Counted from the stretch's first letter, positions 1 to 6,684 are shown. The stretch: 21,946 nt of DNA from CAYFUF01 sp964346245 (GCA_964346245.1 CAYFUF010000024.1:1-21946), one strand, 5' to 3'. The notes: generated from the sequence alone by a model not told the origin. Program-made: numbers and translations.

Positions 1-368
1 AGAAATCCTCAGGTAGGTTTAAGTCTTTATTTACCTTAGCATTTTTAGAAACGAGAAATCCTCAGGTAGGTTTAAGCCTTTATTTACCTTAGTATTTTTA
101 AAAACGAGAAATCCTCAGGTACGGGGATGTGCTTTTTATACCTTAGCATTTTTAAAAATGAGAGATTCACAAGTAAGCGGACGCGATTTCTTACCTTAGC
201 ATTTTAAAGTCGAGGATTCCTCAAGTACACCGGAGCCATTTTCGACCTTAGTATTTCAAAATCCAGACATCCTCAAGTACACCGGAGCCGCTTTTGACAT
301 TAGCATTTTGATATCTAGAATTCCTCAAGTAAGCCGAAGCCATTCCCGACCTTAGCATCCCACGTCCC
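1..368. repeat. Tandem array of seven ~52-54 bp repeat units
   Basis: Units begin at about 1, 54, 107, 161, 213, 265 and 317. Each starts with a block close to AGAAATCCTCAAGTA, then 17-18 variable bases, then a block close to ACCTTAGCATTTTTAAAAACG. Read across the unit boundary, about 35 conserved bases are flanked by TACCT and AGGTA and contain a TTTTTAAAAA core, so the conserved part is an imperfect palindrome. The variable parts are related to each other: units 1 and 2 differ by one base there, and units 5 and 6 share CACCGGAGCC. The array may extend left of the window. One further unit is at 21140. It holds no credible gene; the reverse-strand reading frame from about 248 to 619 looks like chance. 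A STAR-like intergenic repeat family is the nearest analogy; function unknown. Confidence 0.85.
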
Positions 369-420
369 CTCCAACCCGAGGCCCCATACCACAGTAGTTG
401 CCGACCCACACCTAACGGTA

Positions 421-490
421 TCAAAAACCACCGATGAGCGGAATCCGCAGGAGCGAAGCTCCGAGGACCTAGCGAGTCGGTGGTTTTTGA
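421..490 (-). terminator. Long stem with inner hairpins, 3' of the DegV gene
   Basis: A perfect 14-bp inverted repeat (421-434 with 477-490, arm TCAAAAACCACCGA) encloses 42 bases that contain two smaller hairpins: GCGG/CCGC at 438-448 and GGAGC/GCTCC at 450-462. In the minus direction the outer stem ends in GGTTTTTGA, so it can terminate the DegV transcript, whose stop codon lies just beyond. The plus strand also ends in a T-run, so it may work in both directions. The branched interior is more elaborate than a simple terminator needs. Confidence 0.75.
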
Positions 491-495
491 GTCTT

Positions 496-1353
496 CTATC
501 TGATTTTCGTAAACTGAATGATGACCGTACCTAAACCGACGTGGATGCCAATAACGGTTGGCACCTCCGCCTTGTTGACGGTGATGTTGGGGTATTTTTC
601 CTTGATGGCCCCCTCCCATTCCTGGACGATGTCTTCTGCGCCCAATTCCAGCAGGTAGACGACCCAGTCGTCCTGGTTTACTCCAATTCTTTCCATGTAG
701 GCAAAGATTTCATTCATCATCTTCTTATTGGACCGATATAGGCCGTAGCTTTCCACTTTCTCGGGCTTGTTGGGAATAGCGAGGAGAATGCGGATGCGCA
801 GCATGCTGGCGATAGTGCCCACGCTCTTTCTCAGGCGGCCACTGATCATGAGGCGCTCAAGAGAGGAGGGGTGGACAAGGCCTTCGTTGTTGTCTTTCAG
901 GAAGAGGAGAGCCTCCATGACTTCTTCTGGACTCTCGCCCGCTTCAGCGCCATCGAGGACCCGTTGACCCATGATAGCGACAGGGCCTGCTATGCTTTCT
1001 GAGTCAAGGATGGTCAGGTTATCCAGTTCGCATTGCTCTTGGGCAAGGAGGAGGGCGCTGTAGGTTCCTGACAGGTGGGTGCTTAGGGAAATCGCAAAGA
1101 TATGGTCGTAACCTTTTGTGGAAGCCTCTTGGAAGGTTTCAACGATAGATGCAATATTGGGTTGGGAACTGGTTACTTCCCTTCGTGCGTCCAAGTACCT
1201 GCCCAAATCATTGTTGTTGATGTTGATACCATCCTGGTAATCTTCATCATCGACGATTACGCGGAGGGGAAGCCAGTAGACATCGGGTTGATCGGCTAAG
1301 CCTGGGACCTTTGGAGTTGTGCTATCTAGGATAAGACCATATTTTTTTGCCAT
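496..1353 (-). CDS. DegV family fatty-acid-binding protein
   Basis: The product is 285 residues, usual for the DegV family. These cytosolic proteins bind a fatty acid, and in Gram-positives several (FakB) present it to the kinase FakA. Visible motifs are the N-terminal LILDSTT, TSSQPN at about 62, SLSTHLSGTYSA at about 90, and a C-terminal PSSLERLMISGRLRKSVG that matches the family's SLxxLxxxGRL signature. The ATG at 1353 is chosen because AGAGGAG lies six bases upstream; a longer frame to 1380 has no ribosome binding site. It follows the DUF1836 gene by 74 bp on the same strand, a common pairing in Bacillota, and probably shares its transcript. Whether it is a true FakB cannot be told from sequence alone. 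Confidence 0.9.
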   Translation of the reverse strand: MAKKYGLILDSTTPKVPGLADQPDVYWLPLRVIVDDEDYQDGININNNDLGRYLDARREVTSSQPNIASIVETFQEASTKGYDHIFAISLSTHLSGTYSALLLAQEQCELDNLTILDSESIAGPVAIMGQRVLDGAEAGESPEEVMEALLFLKDNNEGLVHPSSLERLMISGRLRKSVGTIASMLRIRILLAIPNKPEKVESYGLYRSNKKMMNEIFAYMERIGVNQDDWVVYLLELGAEDIVQEWEGAIKEKYPNITVNKAEVPTVIGIHVGLGTVIIQFTKIR

Positions 1354-1376
1354 GTTAAACTCCTCTATTAAGTATT

Positions 1377-1402
1377 CCAATGAGTAGGAAACGGCTCATT
1401 GG
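1377..1402 (-). other. Hairpin or operator between DUF1836 and DegV genes
   Basis: CCAATGAG (1377-1384) and CTCATTGG (1395-1402) form a perfect 8-bp inverted repeat with a 10-base loop, about 24 bases upstream of the DegV start. No T-run follows it in the minus direction, so it is not an ordinary terminator. It could be an mRNA processing or stability hairpin, or a protein-binding dyad. Confidence 0.5.
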
Positions 1403-1427
1403 TCGAACACATTGTCTTTTTATCCAC

Positions 1428-1988
1428 CTAGCTATACATCAGTTCAATCTGCACTTGCTCTGCGATTAGGCGGAGGTTTTGGTAGCCGCCACATTCCAAA
1501 ATCATGTTACCCAAGAGGCGCAAAGCGAAGGCGTGGGCAATGGATACGACACCGATATTATCCTCGTGCAGATTTATCTCATCGAAGATCAGGTCGCCAC
1601 CGTTGATGACGGGCTGGAAGTAGTGCTTGATTGCCTCATCGATGGCCGATGCAAAGTGGTCATACGCATTCTCGGTTCCGGTTAAGGAAACCTGCAGCTC
1701 TATGCCTTGGTGAATGTTCTCCATGCGCAGGACATGCTTGTAGCTGGTGATAACGATAAGGTGGGCAATCTGGCCGCGGTTGTATTTCCTTCCTGCTGGC
1801 TTGGGGACAATTCCTTGCTTCACATAGTTTTGAATCATCATCTTGGTGATGTGATCCTCTTCCGACAGGATGGGGGACAGATTGCTGTTGACGAAGTCGA
1901 TGACCTCTGCACTCAACAGTCCTGCATTGGGTATCTCTTGCCACTTGGGACAGTGGAATTTGGATATGGACAGTAATCTTTCTAACAT
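1428..1988 (-). CDS. DUF1836 domain protein, probable transcription regulator
   Basis: The product is 186 residues. It matches DUF1836 proteins: an N-terminal part with LLSAEVIDFVNS and a helical segment SEEDHITKMMIQNYVKQGIVPKPAGRKYNRGQIAHLIVI that resembles a MerR-like winged helix-turn-helix, then a helical C-terminal half. The DUF1836 protein YkrK of Bacillus subtilis is, as far as I recall, a repressor of htpX, so a regulatory role is likely. The ATG at 1988 has AAAGG seven bases upstream; a TTG at 2003 lacks a site. Its promoter carries a perfect palindrome at the start point (2019-2043), which suggests autoregulation. It is followed by the DegV gene. The target genes are unknown. Confidence 0.82.
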   Translation of the reverse strand: MLERLLSISKFHCPKWQEIPNAGLLSAEVIDFVNSNLSPILSEEDHITKMMIQNYVKQGIVPKPAGRKYNRGQIAHLIVITSYKHVLRMENIHQGIELQVSLTGTENAYDHFASAIDEAIKHYFQPVINGGDLIFDEINLHEDNIGVVSIAHAFALRLLGNMILECGGYQNLRLIAEQVQIELMYS

Positions 1989-2018
1989 TGTGTTGCCTTT
2001 CAATTACTCTTCTACTAG

Positions 2019-2071
2019 TTATATAGTAATTAAAACTATATAATTCTACCTGATGGAGAGGAGCTTGTCAA
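2019..2071 (-). promoter_or_regulatory. Consensus promoter with palindromic operator at +1
   Basis: On the minus strand TTGACA (2066-2071) and TAGAAT (2043-2048) are separated by exactly 17 bp. Immediately downstream, overlapping the expected start point near 2036, is a perfect 9-bp inverted repeat with a 7-base spacer: TTATATAGT (2019-2027) and ACTATATAA (2035-2043). The -35 box begins three bases after the stop codon of the upstream gene. A repressor on the palindrome would block initiation of the DUF1836-DegV transcript. Confidence 0.75.
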
Positions 2072-2073
2072 AC

Positions 2074-3549
2074 TTAGGCAAGCTTAGGATAAATCTCCTC
2101 CATGAAATTATTCGCCACGAATTCGCTGACTAACAGGATGGACCGGAAGTCATTGTTCCTGTAGTGGCTGGTATTGACCCACATGCCCAGCAAGTAGAGG
2201 TTCTCCATGTCGCCGTAGCGCTTGTTGAGGACAGATGAGTTGGGCCACCCAATGACAATATCTTTCCCTTCCTCATCCGCCATAATCAGATTTCGGTCGT
2301 AGAGATTTGCTATAAGTTCGTTCTTGTCGAAGGCATCCTTCAGCTTGCGGTTAAAGCCAGACGCATTAATCAAGATGTCAACGGGGGTATCTTCCGCCCC
2401 CTGAGCGAGGAAGCGGCCGTCTTCTAAGACCATGATGTCATGCAAACCAAACTCTAACGCTAACTTACCTTCCTCGATTTCATCCACTAGCCATGCCACG
2501 GTCTTGGCCGGCGTGAAGCTGCGGAAGACGTCAAGGCGCTTATCGTAGCCATTCTTCAGCTCTTCTCGGTCCAAGCCTGACAGGAGGCCGAAAAGGATGG
2601 GGAAGAAGGGAACGAAACGCTCAAAGTAGGCAATGATAAGCGCAATTTCCTGGTCATTCTCGTCCACCCACTGCTTTTGGTCCGAAAGCTCTAGGTCCTT
2701 GATGCGCTCATAGGTATCATCAAAGGACACACCCTCCGCTTCAAAGTCAGCTCCGATAAGGTCAAGGATGTTCTGGAGGGGGACTGTGCCATCGTTAGCC
2801 TTCTTCTTTTCTTCAATCCATTCGTGGGTCATCGAGAAGGCAAAATCATCTCCTTCATATTCCAGCCCAGCCAAGGAGAAGACCTTCTTGCGGATCAAAA
2901 AGTGGACAGGAACGTCCATTTTCGTCTCCTGGGCAAGGTAGCGGTAGATATCGATGCCTGTTGGTCCGCTGCCGATCACACCGACCCGGTCAGTGGCCTT
3001 GATGTGGGCCAACTTGTCCTTTAGCGGATAAGGGCTGTGAACATAGTTGTCCTTTCCCTCTAGGTTGTAGTGGTCGTTGTAGTCGGCATGGCCAATGGCC
3101 ATAAAGACCGCCCCAAACTCCTCCTCCAGCCATTCGTCAGTCTTGATGCGGTAGCTGAAGGGCCTGTCTTTACCCTTTTCAATTACCTCAATGTCCGTAA
3201 CACCCTTGTTGATGTGGTCGACTTGGGGGTGGGTGAAATAGTCGTGAAACCTGTCCTCTATGTATTCACCAACATAGATGCGGGGGACGACGCCCTCAAA
3301 GTTGGGCTCCTTGCCATTTTCCTCCATCCAGTGGATGAAATCTAAGGGGTCTTTTTCCACACTCATCTCCCTATGGGAAATATTGAGCACCTTATAGACG
3401 GTATCTTCCTCGTAGGGAAGGCCCCTGCCTAGGTTTGGCCTTGTCTCAAAGATAGTGACCCTGTCGTCTTTTGAAAAGTTGTCATGATTTAGGATGTGCC
3501 GTAATGTGTTTGCACCAGCGATTCCAACACCGATAATTGCTATGTTCAT
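2074..3549 (-). CDS. FAD/NAD(P)-binding oxidoreductase
   Basis: The product is 491 residues. The N-terminus MNIAIIGVGIAGANTLRHI is a dinucleotide-binding Rossmann motif, followed by GRGLPYEEDTVYKVLNISHREMSV, typical of the FAD_NAD_binding_9 group. A second nucleotide-binding motif, GVIGSGPTGIDIYRYL, is near residue 190. The C-terminal part contains DILINASGFNRKLKDAF, the usual region closing the FAD site. Relatives are soluble flavoproteins related to lysine N-hydroxylases and other flavin monooxygenases; the substrate is unknown. There is no signal peptide. The ATG has a GGAAGGAAG site upstream. It is transcribed away from the cyclophilin gene, and the next gene downstream has its own promoter starting at this stop codon, so it may be transcribed alone. 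Confidence 0.82.
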   Translation of the reverse strand: MNIAIIGVGIAGANTLRHILNHDNFSKDDRVTIFETRPNLGRGLPYEEDTVYKVLNISHREMSVEKDPLDFIHWMEENGKEPNFEGVVPRIYVGEYIEDRFHDYFTHPQVDHINKGVTDIEVIEKGKDRPFSYRIKTDEWLEEEFGAVFMAIGHADYNDHYNLEGKDNYVHSPYPLKDKLAHIKATDRVGVIGSGPTGIDIYRYLAQETKMDVPVHFLIRKKVFSLAGLEYEGDDFAFSMTHEWIEEKKKANDGTVPLQNILDLIGADFEAEGVSFDDTYERIKDLELSDQKQWVDENDQEIALIIAYFERFVPFFPILFGLLSGLDREELKNGYDKRLDVFRSFTPAKTVAWLVDEIEEGKLALEFGLHDIMVLEDGRFLAQGAEDTPVDILINASGFNRKLKDAFDKNELIANLYDRNLIMADEEGKDIVIGWPNSSVLNKRYGDMENLYLLGMWVNTSHYRNNDFRSILLVSEFVANNFMEEIYPKLA

Positions 3550-3618
3550 TTTCTTCCTTCCTTATCTTCTGTACTAGTGACCAGAGTCTTAGGCGCACAA
3601 AACAAACCTAAGCCTTCC

Positions 3619-3631
3619 AGTAATGATTACT
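3619..3631. promoter_or_regulatory. 13-bp palindrome in divergent promoter region
   Basis: AGTAATGATTACT is a perfect 6-bp inverted repeat around one base, in the 188-bp gap between the divergent FAD protein and cyclophilin genes. About 20 bp away CTTAGG and CCTAAG form another short dyad. No convincing -35/-10 pair was seen on either strand, so a role as operator is only possible. Confidence 0.35.
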
Positions 3632-3737
3632 AGATACCCTAAAAGTTTCCGCTAGTGGATGTATGGTGAAGAAAAGTGGGGTATCATAGAGGGGAATAAG
3701 CAAATAGACAAAAAAAGAGCATAGAGGAGGAAGAAAT

Positions 3738-4268
3738 ATGGAAAACAAAAACCCACGAGTAACCTTCGAGATGGAGAGCGGCAAGACCTTTGTTGCCGAG
3801 CTTTATCCAGAGATTGCCCCAAATACAGTCAATAACTTTATTTCCCTGGTGAAAAAGGGCTACTACGACGGCATCATCTTTCACCGCGTCATCAAGGGCT
3901 TCATGATTCAGGGCGGAGACCCCGATGGAACAGGCGCAGGTGGACCAGGTTATTCCATCCGCGGCGAATTCACCAGCAACGGTTTTATCAACGACCTAAA
4001 GCATGAGCCGGGTGTGTTGTCGATGGCAAGGACTATGGCCCCCAACTCCGCAGGCAGCCAGTTCTTTGTTATGCACAAGACATCGCCCCACCTGGATGGA
4101 GAGTATGCCGGTTTTGGTAAGGTCGTAGAGGGCATGGATGTGGTCGATGAGATTGCCGGCGTCCGCACTGATTTTCGCGACAAGCCTCAAGATGAGCAGA
4201 AGATGAAAAAGGTTACCGTTGACACCTTTGGTGTAGACTACCCCGAACCAGACAAGCTGGGTGAATAA
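3738..4268 (+). CDS. Cyclophilin-type peptidyl-prolyl cis-trans isomerase
   Basis: The 176-residue product is a single cyclophilin domain that isomerises Xaa-Pro bonds during protein folding. It shows FHRVIKGFMIQGGDPDGTGAGGPGY at about 50 (with the catalytic arginine), then LSMARTMAPNSAGSQFFVM at about 94, and LDGEYAGFGKVVEGMDVVDEI. There is no signal peptide or lipobox, so it is probably cytosolic. The start is set by GAGGAGGAAG just upstream of the ATG. A small membrane-protein gene starts one base after its stop, and a terminator follows, so the two probably form a bicistron. Confidence 0.95.
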   Translation: MENKNPRVTFEMESGKTFVAELYPEIAPNTVNNFISLVKKGYYDGIIFHRVIKGFMIQGGDPDGTGAGGPGYSIRGEFTSNGFINDLKHEPGVLSMARTMAPNSAGSQFFVMHKTSPHLDGEYAGFGKVVEGMDVVDEIAGVRTDFRDKPQDEQKMKKVTVDTFGVDYPEPDKLGE

Positions 4269-4269
4269 G

Positions 4270-4416
4270 ATGGACGATAGGGACCAAAACAAGAGAGATC
4301 CTATGGGAAGAGAAGAAGAGGCGCCAACAAAAAAAGAACCATCGACGATTGTCGTCTACCTCTTTACCCTGCTTGCTTTGGTTATCGTGAGCATAATACT
4401 CAAGATAATTTTGTAG
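4270..4416 (+). CDS. Small single-pass membrane protein, 48 residues
   Basis: The frame starts one base after the cyclophilin stop codon and encodes 48 residues. A highly charged N-terminal half (MDDRDQNKRDPMGREEEAPT and on) is followed by one hydrophobic segment, IVVYLFTLLALVIVSIILKIIL, that would span the membrane and end the protein. No independent strong ribosome binding site is seen, which fits translational coupling to the cyclophilin. A terminator follows directly. The family is not recognised. The topology suggests a charged cytoplasmic head with a C-terminal anchor. Confidence 0.68.
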   Translation: MDDRDQNKRDPMGREEEAPTKKEPSTIVVYLFTLLALVIVSIILKIIL

Positions 4417-4423
4417 GGTTTAA

Positions 4424-4450
4424 GAGGGGCATGTGTTGTCATGCCCTTTT
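4424..4450 (+). terminator. Rho-independent terminator after cyclophilin bicistron
   Basis: GGGCATG (4427-4433) pairs with CATGCCC (4440-4446) around a 6-base loop, followed by TTTT. It lies a few bases after the stop of the small membrane protein gene. Confidence 0.8.
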
Positions 4451-4494
4451 ACTCTGCATTTTTGTGGAGTTTATAAAAATAGTGATGAGGGAAA

Positions 4495-4654
4495 ATGAAG
4501 GAGTATAAGATATCGGAAGTGGCAAAGATTACCAATCTTGCTGTGGATACCATCCGCTAGCGGAGACGTTTCAGGGCACCTGCTTGCTCGCCTTTATGAG
4601 GATAATCAGTTCAATCGCTACTTCGCCGTTAGCGCACCAATCGAAGAAGAATAA
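4495..4654 (+). pseudogene. MerR-family regulator remnant
   Basis: ATG at 4495 opens a frame MKEYKISEVAKITNLAVDTIR that matches the first helix-turn-helix of MerR regulators, where IRYYE normally follows. It stops at TAG (4558-4560) after 21 residues. Further on, another frame reads LLARLYEDNQFNRYFAVSAPIEEE and then a stop at 4652-4654; this could be the tail of the same or another gene but is not recognised. The middle of the gene, including the rest of the DNA-binding domain, is gone. GAGGG lies upstream of the ATG. The neighbouring promoter at 4670 has a MerR-type architecture, so this was probably its regulator. Confidence 0.75.
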
Positions 4655-4669
4655 ATTTTACATCATTTC

Positions 4670-4700
4670 TTGACTCTGTAGTTACTACGTACTTTATAAT
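4670..4700 (+). promoter_or_regulatory. Promoter with MerR-type 19-bp spacer and dyad
   Basis: TTGACT (4670-4675) and TATAAT (4695-4700) are separated by 19 bp rather than 17. The spacer contains the dyad GTAGTTACTAC (4678-4688). An over-long spacer with an inverted repeat between -35 and -10 is the hallmark of promoters that MerR-family activators untwist. It drives the broken fumarate-reductase-like gene at 4751. Confidence 0.7.
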
Positions 4701-4710
4701 CTCTTTTAGA

Positions 4711-4728
4711 TTGTTACCTATGTAACAA
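4711..4728 (+). promoter_or_regulatory. Rex-like operator
   Basis: TTGTTACCTATGTAACAA is a perfect 7-bp inverted repeat with a 4-base spacer, just downstream of the predicted start point near 4707. It fits the Rex pattern TTGTGAA-n4-TTCACAA and especially the clostridial form TTGTTAA-n4-TTAACAA. Rex represses fermentative and anaerobic respiratory genes when NADH is low, which suits a fumarate-reductase-like gene. No rex gene is in the window. Confidence 0.62.
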
Positions 4729-4750
4729 ATATAATAATGGAGGATAAGAA

Positions 4751-6240
4751 ATGAAAAGAAACAAGCTAGTTACTTTGCTACTTACATTTCTACTCGTCTT
4801 TTCTCTAGCCGCTTGTGGTCAGACGGATTCAGACTCTAGTGAGTCTCAATCTTCTGAGCAAGCTGAAAGTTCTGTAGAAGAAACGTCTACCGAAGAAGAA
4901 AGCACGGGGGAAGAGGAAGTAGCATCTGATGGAGAAGTCGTCTCCACAGAGATGGTTCCCGGTACATATGATGTGACAATGAATGGTTATGGCGGGGAGA
5001 TGACCGTTTCCGTAACCGTTGATGAGAAGCTCATCACTGACATCAGCATTGAATCACTGGAGACGGAAGGCATTGGCTCCGTAGCAGTGGAGAAGGTTCC
5101 TGAGCGAATCATCGAACACCAATCCTTGGCTTTGTCGAGATTCTTACTCAACGCTCTTTGGAAGCCCTCAATTGGATGGCGGACAATGGTGTAGTTTGGG
5201 TTGATGAAGTTGGAACTGTCCCAGGCGGCATGTGGCCTAGAGCTCACCTGCCTCAAAATTCCGCAGGTGTTGATTTTATCAATGCTAGCCTTGCTAGAGC
5301 GGAAGAGCTGGGCGTTGTCATCTACTATGATATCGCTGCAGAAGAGCTTATTGTTGAAGATGGTAAGGTTGTCGGTGTGAAGGGTACCAGCGCTGATGGT
5401 GCTGAAGCGACCTTCCATGCTGAGTCTGGTGTTGTCTTAGCAACTGGTGGTTTTGCTGCCAACAAAGAGATGCGCCAAGAGTACGATACTAACCTTACAC
5501 CAGAATTAGGAACGACAAACTCACCAGCGATTACGGGTGATGGTATCCGGATGGCCCAAGAAGTTGGCGCCGCAACCACTGGTATGGAATACATTCAGAG
5601 CCTTCCTCTGGGTGACCCTAAGTCGGGATCTCTCGGTGGCTGGTTAGGTTCTGAGGGTGTTGGCCAATATTATCAGGTCAATACGGAAGGTAAGCGCTTT
5701 ATGGCTGAGGATGGCCGTAGAGACTACATGACCCAAGAACTCCTCAAGCAAGAGGGTGCAATGAGCTATGTCATTACCGACCAGACATCAGTTCATGAGG
5801 GTAACATGACCCTTTGGGGTGACCATGTCGATGAGCTCATTCAACAAAAGCGCATCTTCAAGGCAGACACTATCGAGGAGTTAGCTGAGCAACTGGAGAT
5901 GGATCCAGCAGTCCTCCAGAAGACCCACGATGACTTTAACTCCTATGTCGAAGCTGGCGAAGACCCAGAGTTTGGCCGTACCTTGTTTACGGACAAGATT
6001 GACCAAGGCCCATACTACGCATCTCCTCGCATGCCAACCGTCCACCACACCATGGGTGGTCTGCAAATTGACGGTGAAGCCCGCGTTTTAGATACCGATG
6101 GCAACCCAATTCCAGGCCTATATGCTGCTGGTGAGGTTACCGGTGGTATCCACGGATCCAACCGTCTAGGTGGTAACGCTCTAGTCGACATCCACGTCTT
6201 CGGCCGCATCGCAGGTCAAAGTGCAGCAGAAGGTAAGTAA
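4751..6240 (+). pseudogene. Secreted FMN/FAD fumarate-reductase-like flavoprotein, internally deleted
   Basis: The 5' part encodes a lipoprotein signal (MKRNKLVTLLLTFLLVFSLAACG), a Ser/Glu-rich linker and the start of an FMN_bind domain (GYGGEMTVSVTVDEKLITDISI ... IIEHQSLAL). The SGAT motif that takes covalent FMN should follow but is absent. From about 5133 the -1 frame carries the FAD-dependent fumarate/urocanate reductase module, entering at VEILTQRSLEALNWMADNG and running to NRLGGNALVDIHVFGRIAGQSAA. The FMN site, the linker and the FAD Rossmann GxGxxG are missing, and the joint near 5125-5133 is out of frame. The intact relative would be an extracellular, ApbE-flavinylated reductase using an acceptor such as fumarate. 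The 5' frame stops at 5194; the 3' frame is open from before 5158. AGGATAAG lies before the start. An assembly error is the alternative. Confidence 0.85.
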
Positions 6241-6281
6241 GTCCAAGTGAATTAGAAATGAAGAAGTGCCTTTTCTTGTAA

Positions 6282-6351
6282 GGGGACCCCATAAAGTTGG
6301 TCCAAAGATCAACTTTTGGGCTCCCACCTTATTTGGGAGGGCGCTTTTTTT
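6282..6351 (+). terminator. Overlapping hairpins, terminator or attenuator-like
   Basis: Two mutually exclusive hairpins follow the fumarate-reductase-like gene. Hairpin A pairs 6282-6299 with 6310-6325; its best segments are AAAGTTG with CAACTTT, CCC with GGG, and GGGA with TCCC. Hairpin B pairs CTCCCA (6321-6326) with TGGGAG (6334-6339), and seven Ts follow five bases later. B uses bases that A needs. B is probably the terminator. The left arm GGACCCCATAAAG resembles the IS end at 21197, so an IS-derived origin is possible. From 6352 to 6470 no gene is seen except a 10-codon frame at 6379 preceded by AAAGGAG. Confidence 0.55.
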
Positions 6352-6470
6352 GTGCCTAAAATCGGTACTTAAAGGAGTGATGAAAAGAATGCAAGTTTTA
6401 CGCAGGGAATAAAAATGGATGTTTTACAGGACGACCACTACAGATAAGCATCATATAGAGGGGGATAATT

Positions 6471-6569
6471 ATGAAAGACCGAGGCCGAATCGACAAAGCG
6501 AAAGGCAAAGTAAAAGAGACAATCGGAGATCTGACCGCCAAGGGCGTGAAGGATTTTTCTAAGAAGTAG
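6471..6569 (+). CDS. Short CsbD-like protein, half length
   Basis: The 32-residue product MKDRGRIDKAKGKVKETIGD and on is lysine-rich and resembles the second half of CsbD-family stress proteins, which are usually about 60 residues with two KGKVKE-type segments. Here only one segment is present, right after the start, as if the first half had been removed in frame. GAGGGGG lies six to seven bases before the ATG, so translation is likely. A strong terminator follows. CsbD proteins are general-stress proteins of unknown mechanism. The gene could be a functional mini-form or a decayed one. Confidence 0.68.
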   Translation: MKDRGRIDKAKGKVKETIGDLTAKGVKDFSKK

Positions 6570-6590
6570 AGGTCTTTCTCAAGACTTACT

Positions 6591-6644
6591 GAAAAGAAGC
6601 CGACCGCAAGAAAATGGGTTCCATTTTCTTGCGGTCGGCTTTTC
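6591..6644. terminator. Bidirectional terminator with perfect 20-bp stem
   Basis: Positions 6598-6617 pair perfectly with 6621-6640 around a 3-base loop, and the flanks are GAAAA on the left and TTTTC on the right. It sits between the CsbD-like gene (plus) and the methyltransferase-GNAT gene (minus), whose ends converge here, and can terminate both. The stem is unusually long and perfect. Confidence 0.88.
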
Positions 6645-6684
6645 GATGTTTATAGATAGGGTTGATTGGGGAATTGCCCACCGC

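Noticed and set aside
1..368. CRISPR array
   Set aside because: The regular spacing and palindromic repeats recall CRISPR, but the would-be spacers are only 17-18 bases, clearly related to each other, and the repeats diverge strongly. No cas gene is in the window.
248..619. 123-residue minus-strand protein
   Set aside because: It overlaps the repeat array, the terminator and the DegV gene's 3' end, has no ribosome binding site and an odd composition. It is a chance frame.
6282..6351. Known riboswitch
   Set aside because: The overlapping hairpins suggest attenuation, but no conserved aptamer motif I know is recognisable, and the place behind a dead gene fits a terminator.
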